This document shows, piece by piece, positions 21,384 through 28,950 of a DNA stretch of 64,000 nt (positions within the stretch are counted from its first letter, which is position 1; each line of letters opens with the position of its first letter). Made by a program: the position numbers and the translations under genes. Origin of the DNA: an uncultured Caryophanales bacterium (GTDB lineage Bacteria > Bacillota_I > Bacilli_A > RFN20 > CAG-826); the NCBI GenBank assembly GCA_946414655.1, contig CAMKPL010000004.1, positions 1 through 64,000 on the forward strand, written 5' to 3'. The notes under the pieces are model-generated. The model did not search any database, was not told the origin of the DNA, and worked only from the letters and a program-made list of their open reading frames with translations.

Positions 21384-22130
21384 ATGATATTTGTAAGTAT
21401 TATTACACCAGCGTATAAATGTAGAAACACCATTGAGGAAACGTACAAGAGCGTTCTTGCTCAAACATTTTCTGATTGGGAATGGATAGTGGTGGATGAT
21501 TGCTCTCCAGATGATTCCTTTTCATATATTAAAGAGCTAACCGAAGGCGATCCAAGAGTAACGGTTTTGCAAACACCTAAAAACGGTGGTACCGCTGTTG
21601 CTAGAAACGTAGGATTAAAACACGCTAAAGGTAGATATATCACTTTCTTGGATTCTGATGACCTTCTTGATCCTAATTATTTAGAATGTCAATTATTGTT
21701 TATGAAAGAACACGGTCCGCTTATTTCGGCTGGATATAGAAGAAAAGCAAAGCATACATGTACCGATTTCTTTGTACCTGATGAAGTTAATTATGAAAAA
21801 GCATTAAAAGGAAACCCCCTTTCTTGTTTAACTACCATGTATGATAGAAGCGTTATAGGCGATGTTTTCTTTCTCGAAGATATTGATAGACCAGAAGACT
21901 ATGTTTTTTGGCTTAATATTTTAAGAAAAGGGATTATCGCTTACGGCAATCCGGTTGTATTGGCTACATACAATATAAGAGATGGAAGTAAATCATCTAA
22001 TAAATTTAAGTTAATTGGGTACATGCATAAGGTCTATCATAAAACCCAAGGAATTAATTGGCTTAAGAGCTGGTTCTATGTTGTTAGATGGGCAATTTAT
22101 GGGAAGAAGAAATATAGAAACGTTAAATAG
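21384..22130 (+). CDS. Glycosyltransferase family 2
   Basis: VSIITPAYKCRNTIEETYKSVLAQTFSDWEWIVVDDCSPDDS; internal Met at 21384 preferred. Confidence 0.88.
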   Translation: MIFVSIITPAYKCRNTIEETYKSVLAQTFSDWEWIVVDDCSPDDSFSYIKELTEGDPRVTVLQTPKNGGTAVARNVGLKHAKGRYITFLDSDDLLDPNYLECQLLFMKEHGPLISAGYRRKAKHTCTDFFVPDEVNYEKALKGNPLSCLTTMYDRSVIGDVFFLEDIDRPEDYVFWLNILRKGIIAYGNPVVLATYNIRDGSKSSNKFKLIGYMHKVYHKTQGINWLKSWFYVVRWAIYGKKKYRNVK

Positions 22131-22284
22131 ATTGCTCATTGTGAAAGATTTGTAAAATTCTTTTAAAAAACCTTACAAATATCTAACTTTTATTTAAGGA
22201 TCACTATCTATTTCTGTACCCATAAGTGTACAGCTTTTTTATTTGAATATAGACTTAGTTTAAAAATTAACTGATAATGTAAAT

Positions 22285-24699
22285 ATGATTTTCTTAAATA
22301 ACCTAAAAACACTTACCGAGATAAAATCTAAAGGAATAAACTCTGAATACACACATCTTGATTATAAAGAGGTATTTCGGTTTGAAGAGCCTTTAGAAAA
22401 ACTTGATTTAATTAAAAACATTGTCGCTTTTGCAAACGCTGACGGTGGAATCATAGTTTTTGGAGTAAAAAATGAGAATTTTGAGTGGGTTGGTCTTGAT
22501 AACAGATCGAGTAAATTGCACGATAACCAAATTCACAATTATTTATCAAAATATATCGATAAAAATATTGATTTCGAGATTGCGTCATATAATTTAGGCG
22601 ACGAGACATATTATTTGTTGACTATTGATAAAGTCGATGGACCAGCAATCGCATTCAATAAAGACGGAGAATATGACAAACATCTTTTAAATGGATCATC
22701 AAAAAAGGCCTATGCTTTTAAGGCCGGTGATATATATGCACGAATAAAAGCTGCTTGTATAAGAGTTAATGATGATAAAACGTTTGAGACAATAAGAAGC
22801 GCCAAAAATTCAATTATAAGTAATATTGATAAAGTTCCTTTGCCATATAAAACATATATTGAAAGAGATAAAGAATTAAAATCGATAATCGACGCAATAA
22901 ATAATTCGAATATTAGAAATGTTCAAATCAATGGCCTTGGAGGAATTGGAAAAACATCTTTTATTCGTAATTTTTGTGAACAAATTATTTCAGGTACAGT
23001 CGATCTGGCTTTTAAACCTCAATTTTTAATTTGGATTACTGGAAAATTAAATCGTTTTGAACCTACAGGAAATATTGAGATTCTGAGAACATATGAAATA
23101 ACATATGATGAATTTTTGTCAAAAATAGCCGAAGTCTTAAAAATAGACAATTCAGTTGATCCTAAGGTTTTGCAAAAGGACATCTATGATGTGTTTAAAA
23201 GATATAGAGTTCTTCTTATTGTTGATAATACAGAAACAATAAATGATCCTAAAATTATCGACTTTTTAAAAAATATCCCTTTTGAAACTCGTGTTATTTT
23301 CACAACACGTCAAGATATGACGACAGTATATACAAAAATAACATTAAATGGTTTTGACAACGACCAGTTTTCTTCGTTTGTGAAAAATCTTTTACTCGAA
23401 TTTATTCCTCTCAAGGCTGACGGGGCTTATAAAAAAATTGAACCTCATTTATACAGAATTCAAGATCTCACAAAAGGGTCTCCTCTCTTGGCGACAATGA
23501 TTGTTTACAAATACGCGAATAATGCAAGTATTACTTATTTGTTAAACGGGTTAGAAAAATGCAAAAAATCCGGCGATTATTATGACAAATTAATGGAGTT
23601 TTGTTTTAGCGAAACTTTTAAATCCCTTACTCCTGTTGAAAAATCAATACTTTATATCATGTCACTGTCCGACATAAAAGATGAGTCTTTTACTTCTAGC
23701 GATTTAAATTTCATTACTTCAGAAGATATGGATATTTTGGAAGCTTCATTGAGTAATTTGACTACGGTTTCGTTTTGTAATGTTAAAAACGATGGGTACG
23801 CTTGCCAGCCTCTTGTTAAAATATTTGCCGAAAAAGCAAATATAGAGAAGTATATCGGTGAAGAAAATGCAAAAAAATATAGCGAGAGTTATTCAAATTG
23901 GGCTAAATCAAAAAAAGAATTCAATAATTATGAAGAAAGCATGTTTTTAAGAACCAAGGCTTTTGATCAAAAAAGGAAACTAGCAGTATTAAAAGTCCGT
24001 GAATTAAAAGATATTTACGAACAGAATCAAGATTTTGATGGAGCCATTGACACTTTTAATTCGTTGATCAAAACAAACAGAGAGTATGGTTATCTCTATT
24101 TTGAAAAAGCTCGTTTTATGCTTATGAATTCAAGCAACGTTGATAACGAAAGTATTAATGATTGTTTTATGAAGGCCATTTCGTATGATCCCAATAACGA
24201 CTTTTATCTAGGGGAATACGCCTTTTTTCTTTCAAAGAAAAAGGAAAATGAAATTGCAATTAAATTCTTCAAAAAGGCTCTTTCGTTAAACCCTGATAGT
24301 TCCAATCTAAATTTTGGTATTGCAGTTGCATATATAAACTTCTATTATAACAAACCTGAATTTTTTGAATCGAGCGAATTAATTTTAGGCCATTTAAATA
24401 AAGGGTACGACAACGCATCATATAGAACCGCAAGATTCAAAAATTGTCGGACGGCGCATTGCCAGGCCAAATATTTGATGAACTTGGGCCGACTTGATGA
24501 AGCTCTCGAAGTATGCAACAAGGGTTTGTCTTTTCTAAACGATGATTCAAGGCTTCTTGCTTTACAAGGCACGATTAAACAAAAAATTAATCCTGAAGCA
24601 GTTACGCAAACTAAAATACGCAATATCAAAACAGGTATATTTGCCTCTATTTCTGATGAAGATGCAAAAGAACTTATCAATCTGTTTGTTGATGATTAA
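22285..24699 (+). CDS. AlbA_2 (Schlafen-like) + STAND/NB-ARC NTPase + TPR protein, putative antiphage
   Basis: AlbA_2-like DYKEVFRF..IKNIVAFANADGGIIVFGVKN; P-loop INGLGGIGKTSFIRNF; Walker B VLLIVDNTE; VIFTTR; C-terminal TPR repeats. Confidence 0.8.
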   Translation: MIFLNNLKTLTEIKSKGINSEYTHLDYKEVFRFEEPLEKLDLIKNIVAFANADGGIIVFGVKNENFEWVGLDNRSSKLHDNQIHNYLSKYIDKNIDFEIASYNLGDETYYLLTIDKVDGPAIAFNKDGEYDKHLLNGSSKKAYAFKAGDIYARIKAACIRVNDDKTFETIRSAKNSIISNIDKVPLPYKTYIERDKELKSIIDAINNSNIRNVQINGLGGIGKTSFIRNFCEQIISGTVDLAFKPQFLIWITGKLNRFEPTGNIEILRTYEITYDEFLSKIAEVLKIDNSVDPKVLQKDIYDVFKRYRVLLIVDNTETINDPKIIDFLKNIPFETRVIFTTRQDMTTVYTKITLNGFDNDQFSSFVKNLLLEFIPLKADGAYKKIEPHLYRIQDLTKGSPLLATMIVYKYANNASITYLLNGLEKCKKSGDYYDKLMEFCFSETFKSLTPVEKSILYIMSLSDIKDESFTSSDLNFITSEDMDILEASLSNLTTVSFCNVKNDGYACQPLVKIFAEKANIEKYIGEENAKKYSESYSNWAKSKKEFNNYEESMFLRTKAFDQKRKLAVLKVRELKDIYEQNQDFDGAIDTFNSLIKTNREYGYLYFEKARFMLMNSSNVDNESINDCFMKAISYDPNNDFYLGEYAFFLSKKKENEIAIKFFKKALSLNPDSSNLNFGIAVAYINFYYNKPEFFESSELILGHLNKGYDNASYRTARFKNCRTAHCQAKYLMNLGRLDEALEVCNKGLSFLNDDSRLLALQGTIKQKINPEAVTQTKIRNIKTGIFASISDEDAKELINLFVDD

Positions 24700-24727
24700 A
24701 CTTTTGCACTAATGATTTTTAACCAAA

Positions 24728-24838
24728 CTCATGTATCGCGTCTATCATAAGACACAAGGCACAAATTGTTTCAAAAACCGGCTTTATGTTACTAGATGGG
24801 CTTTTTATGGTAAGAAGAAATATAGGAATGTTATATAG
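24728..24838 (+). pseudogene. 3' remnant of GT2 gene (paralogue of 21384-22130)
   Basis: LMYRVYHKTQGTNCFKNRLYVTRWAFYGKKKYRNVI* vs YMHKVYHKTQGINWLKSWFYVVRWAIYGKKKYRNVK*. Confidence 0.9.
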
Positions 24839-24857
24839 CGCATTAAGCGCTTTTTTA
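24838..24857 (+). terminator. Rho-independent terminator
   Basis: GCGCattaaGCGCTTTTTT. Confidence 0.65.
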
Positions 24858-24859
24858 TA

Positions 24860-25010
24860 TTTATATGTCTATTATAAGAAAACATTTATAACTCCCTTAT
24901 CGCATAATTCTCCTAAGATATAAAGACTGATGTTATATTCGTATGGAAGTTTCTTGTTGAAGATAACCTTGCTTTATTGTGCATAGTGGTGTCTGTTCCT
25001 AATGTGTCAA
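24860..25010 (+). repeat. Copy 2 (extended form) of three-copy structured intergenic element
   Basis: ATAAGAAAACAT..ATAACTCCCTTATCGCATAATTCT.CTAAGATATAAAG..GATGTTATATTCGTATGGAAGTTTCTTGTTGAAGATAACC..CTTTATTGTGCATAGTGGTGTCTGTTCC. Confidence 0.8.
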
Positions 25011-25070
25011 TAAATCCATCAAAAGCATAAATAATTCAAGTTTTTGTATTGGATAGTTTATAATTTCGTT

Positions 25071-26489
25071 ATGGCTAAAAGAAATTTTGCAAAATTAGAA
25101 TCATTTTCTGAGATCTTTAAGATTGAACCAGAGCAAGTGAAAAGTCTTGGATTCTTTGACATCACCCCTGCTGTAGATTCTTCGTTATATATTGATCCAA
25201 AATTACTTACTGATGATGTATCGCCGTTTTTTGTTGGAGCAAAATCACTATTAACAAAACAGTTCAAAAAGATTCTTTTGGCAATTTCGAAAATTGGGGA
25301 AGAAACAAAACGGGATATTTATTGGGAAGCGGCAAATAATGGTTTGAAGTTTAAGGAGCTTCAAGGAACATGCTTGGGTTATTCTAAAGAAAGTACAATG
25401 GGCCATGGTGTTGGTCAAAAAACAAGATCATCTATTATTTCTAGAATTAGAAAAATAATGTCCAAAGGATATGTAGAACCAGAAATACTTGATTTAGTAT
25501 GTGTCTTTACTGATGATTTTGGGTGTGACTTAGCGAGCGATTTAATAACTTATTTAATTAGAGATATTATATTTAAATATAATGAATCTATTATAACAGA
25601 ATTGAAACTCGAATCATTTAGTCAAATAAAATATATGGGGCATAAATTATTGGAAAATCCTTGTAGAAAAGGAACACCAATTATTCTATTGCCTAAAAGT
25701 ATATTATCCGATTTACCGATTTGTTATTCGTTTGAAGATATTGCGTTTGCATGTCAATTAAATAAGGAAGCAAGAGAAGCGCTACAAACTTATTTGGAAA
25801 TTAGTGAAACAACTCGCAAAACTGCAATTTTTAATTTTCTCATGGGAAACGACGATTTGCTTAAAAAGCTTATAGATAATTACTCATCATCTAAAGGTAA
25901 TTCTTATGATTATGAGGCCGATCCTCTCTGTGTTTGGAAATTTAGGATTATATTAAATGATGTTGTTAATAACTTTCCTGAAGTTTTCTTATTAAAGAGC
26001 AGCATTAATAAGCGCAACATTTGTGATATTGCTACTGAATGTTTGAAAAATTTTAAAGATTTAATTGAAGATTGTGGGGGAAGAAACCAAATTTCGCATT
26101 TTAAGGAAAAAGGTCTCCAATTCTTATTTTTCGCGTCTTCATATTCAATTTGCAAGGCTAATGGTGTTGATTTGTGCCCAGAAGTTAATCATGGTAAAGG
26201 ACCTATTGATTTCTATTTATCAAACGGGATAGATAAGGTATGTATAGAAGCGAAAAAATCTACAAACACAGCATACCTACATGGATTAAGAAAGCAATTG
26301 CCTGCTTATATGAAATCTAATGAATCAAAATATGGCTTTTATTTGTTTTTCAATTACGATAATGGCAGTTCGAAAAAGATTCAAAAACTTTATGATGCTT
26401 ATAACAAAATGGATGAATCATTGAAGCAAAAAATTAAGATAGTAATAATTGACTCATTCGAAGAAGAATCTGCTAGTAAAATTAAGTAA
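25071..26489 (+). CDS. Putative single-gene defence protein with C-terminal PD-(D/E)XK-like nuclease motif
   Basis: GPIDFYLSNGIDKVCIEAKKSTNTAYLHGLRKQLPAY (D..(E)xK); no other assignable domain. Confidence 0.55.
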   Translation: MAKRNFAKLESFSEIFKIEPEQVKSLGFFDITPAVDSSLYIDPKLLTDDVSPFFVGAKSLLTKQFKKILLAISKIGEETKRDIYWEAANNGLKFKELQGTCLGYSKESTMGHGVGQKTRSSIISRIRKIMSKGYVEPEILDLVCVFTDDFGCDLASDLITYLIRDIIFKYNESIITELKLESFSQIKYMGHKLLENPCRKGTPIILLPKSILSDLPICYSFEDIAFACQLNKEAREALQTYLEISETTRKTAIFNFLMGNDDLLKKLIDNYSSSKGNSYDYEADPLCVWKFRIILNDVVNNFPEVFLLKSSINKRNICDIATECLKNFKDLIEDCGGRNQISHFKEKGLQFLFFASSYSICKANGVDLCPEVNHGKGPIDFYLSNGIDKVCIEAKKSTNTAYLHGLRKQLPAYMKSNESKYGFYLFFNYDNGSSKKIQKLYDAYNKMDESLKQKIKIVIIDSFEEESASKIK

Positions 26490-26590
26490 AAGCATATTCT
26501 TATTATCTATATATTGACTGCCAGAAAGAGTAGAACACAATCGTTATTAGACTGAATAATTCTGAAGTATTTGAAATCGCTAATTATCAC

Positions 26591-26738
26591 TCCTTATAGG
26601 ATTTATAACATCGGTGACAATCATCCTGAGAATTTATTGAATTTTGTATAAATTCTTTTGAAGAACATGCCTGAGCCAATGCTCATTCAGAACTTTCGAA
26701 CAGTTAAGAAAGCAGTTGTGGAATATATTGATTATTAA
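26591..26738 (+). pseudogene. Degenerate remnant of UDP-glucuronate epimerase-type gene
   Basis: PYRIYNIGDNHPENLLNFV* vs PPYKIYNIGNNNPENLLDFVQILSEELV of 42773-43792. Confidence 0.8.
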
Positions 26739-26844
26739 AATAACCAAAGGATAAAAAGCAAAACAAAATGGATGCCTCCATCTAAGTTTAGGGAAGCATC
26801 CATGTTAGCCTTATGATATAATCCAGTTAACAAACATTTAGTGT

Positions 26845-26905
26845 CTAGGAAACTGGGTACCCAACAATAATACGAGATTTTCGATTATTATTGCTTTTAA
26901 TAAAA
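26845..26905 (+). terminator. Hairpin/terminator-like element upstream of DUF262-HEPN pair
   Basis: CAATAATAcga gatttt tcgaTTATTATTG CTTTTA; TATAAT-like box at ~26816. Confidence 0.4.
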
Positions 26906-27012
26906 AAATTATAGTGTTATCTTTTTTTGAAACAGTAATTTTTCACCAAATAAAACTATTTGTTTATAGAAAATATGATATCGTATTATTAGTCGTTTTA
27001 AAGGAGAATACC

Positions 27013-28116
27013 ATGATGGATGATTTTGAAGAGAATGTAATTGATGAAGAATACTCCGATGATTCATTGTTAAATTTAATATCGTATGGAGCGGATTTGT
27101 CTGTTAGAGAATTGGTAAATATGTTTGAAGTAGGGGAATTGGTAAAACCATCTTTGCAGCGTAATTATGTCTGGGACAAGAAGATGGCCAGTCGCTTTAT
27201 CGATTCTATTCTGCTTGGGCTTCCTGTTCCTTCTATTTTTCTGGCAAAAGATGAGTCAGAACGTCTCTTAATTGTTGATGGATTACAAAGAATAACTACA
27301 GTAGCTGATTTTTTCTGTGAGATTTTTTCAAAGACAGGAAAAAAGTTCAAGTTGTACAATGGTGAAATAATAAACGAAAAATGGAGAAACAAAACATTCA
27401 GCGAACTTGCTCCGGAGTATCAGCGAAGAATAAAAAACTACACTCTTCATGCTATAATTTTCGAAAGAAAAACCAATAACGCAAGTGATACAGCGATGTA
27501 TCAAATTTTTGAAAGAATCAATACAGGTGGTCGCATTCTTAGTCCTCAAGAAATAAGAAATTGTGTTTATCATGGTGAATTTAATAATCTTTTGATCGAA
27601 TTAAATAAAAATGGTAAATGGAGAGAACTATATGGCGCGAATCTAGACGAACGTATGAAAGACGTCGAACTGATTTTGCGTTTCTTTGCATTGAGCAACG
27701 TTTTTAATAGAAATGAGAAAATTTCAAATTTGAATAAGTATTTGAATTTGTTTATGAAAGAGAAACAACACATTCTCTTAAATGAAGAAGAGGCGTTTGT
27801 AACCGAATTTCAAAAGACAGTTGATTTTATCTATGACAACTTTCGGGGAACTCTTGGCGCTAAAAAAACACCTTTGAAAAAGAGAGTTGGAAAAACGCTT
27901 TTACTTGAATCATTGATGATTTCAACAAATATCTACTTGCGTAACCAACCATTTTATTCATCTGTTAATGATGCGGAATTCTTTACTAGAAAAGTCGATG
28001 AACTTTTGAATGACGAACTTTATTTTGAGGCATCGAATTCAAGAACAACAGATGTTTCAAACATCAAAACACGCCTCTTAAGATGTCTTGAGATTATTTA
28101 TGGTATTCAAATGTGA
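27013..28116 (+). CDS. DUF262 (GmrSD-N/ParB-like) protein
   Basis: LVKPSLQRNYVWDKKMASRFIDSILLGLPVPSIFLAKDESERLLIVDGLQRITTVADFF; no DUF1524 HNH domain; internal ATG preferred. Confidence 0.85.
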   Translation: MMDDFEENVIDEEYSDDSLLNLISYGADLSVRELVNMFEVGELVKPSLQRNYVWDKKMASRFIDSILLGLPVPSIFLAKDESERLLIVDGLQRITTVADFFCEIFSKTGKKFKLYNGEIINEKWRNKTFSELAPEYQRRIKNYTLHAIIFERKTNNASDTAMYQIFERINTGGRILSPQEIRNCVYHGEFNNLLIELNKNGKWRELYGANLDERMKDVELILRFFALSNVFNRNEKISNLNKYLNLFMKEKQHILLNEEEAFVTEFQKTVDFIYDNFRGTLGAKKTPLKKRVGKTLLLESLMISTNIYLRNQPFYSSVNDAEFFTRKVDELLNDELYFEASNSRTTDVSNIKTRLLRCLEIIYGIQM

Positions 28117-28604
28117 AAAAGGAATATAAGGATTTAGTATCTGATTGTGTAATTGAAATTATCAACATTGAACAATTTGTTAATTCGCAACCATTTGATA
28201 GTAAAAACAAATTTTTGCAAAAATACATTGTTTTGAAGTGCTCTGGCACAATAGAGACTATATTTAAGCACCTAATTTTTGATAAACTTACAACAAACAC
28301 CCAGAAAATAACATCTAACTATATTGAGAATACCGTTTTACGAAATTCAACAAACGTTAATTTTGATAATATTTGCTCACTGCTTGAAAAAATCAGTCGA
28401 AATTGGAGTGCTCTTTTTAAAAAAGAATTTCCGAAATTGGAAAAAGAAAGTAAAGGTCTAGACACGTTAATTCAAAACAGAAACAAAATCGCTCATGGTG
28501 CCAATATTACGGTACCGTCAATACTTGAAACTAAAAATAGTTTTTATTCAGCTTGTAAAATTCTAATTTGGATTGATAAGGTATTAACAAATCAAAACTC
28601 ATAA
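28113..28604 (+). CDS. HEPN-domain protein (putative RNase toxin, Rx4H motif)
   Basis: LIQNRNKIAHGANIT (RNKIAH); overlaps stop of DUF262 gene. Confidence 0.75.
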   Translation: MKKEYKDLVSDCVIEIINIEQFVNSQPFDSKNKFLQKYIVLKCSGTIETIFKHLIFDKLTTNTQKITSNYIENTVLRNSTNVNFDNICSLLEKISRNWSALFKKEFPKLEKESKGLDTLIQNRNKIAHGANITVPSILETKNSFYSACKILIWIDKVLTNQNS

Positions 28605-28607
28605 ATA

Positions 28608-28632
28608 TTAGTGCCATGTTGGCACTTTTTTA
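28608..28632 (+). terminator. Rho-independent terminator
   Basis: AGTGCCAtgtTGGCACTTTTTTA. Confidence 0.75.
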
Positions 28633-28645
28633 TTATAAAGTAGAT

Positions 28646-28804
28646 ATAAACCTCAAAGACATTCATCTCTCTAAAGAACTAACACAACTAGAAGCATCTT
28701 TAATTTGTTCTGTTTCTTTAAGAACATATAAGCGTTTAGAGATTGATTCAAAATATAAAGAAACAGAGAAATATAAAAGAGCTATTCAATCGCTTAATAA
28801 ATAG
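28646..28804 (+). pseudogene. Truncated HTH gene remnant (copy A)
   Basis: NLKDIHLSKELTQLEASLICSVSLRTYKRLE; near-duplicate at ~50270-50380. Confidence 0.6.
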
Positions 28805-28831
28805 AAAAATACCGTCAATTCCTGGTTAAAT

Positions 28832-28897
28832 TCAAAAATTATTACTGTTGTTGGCCAGGGTTATGTTGACTTAAACATTGCTACTTTATTAAGTTAA
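28832..28897 (+). pseudogene. N-terminal remnant of nucleotide-sugar dehydrogenase
   Basis: SKIITVVGQGYVDLNIATLLS* resembles Rossmann start ITVVGLGYVGLPLATLLS. Confidence 0.6.
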
Positions 28898-28950
28898 TCT
28901 ATACGCAATAAAATGTGTTAAATAATAATTTAATGTGTTAATATAGCAAA

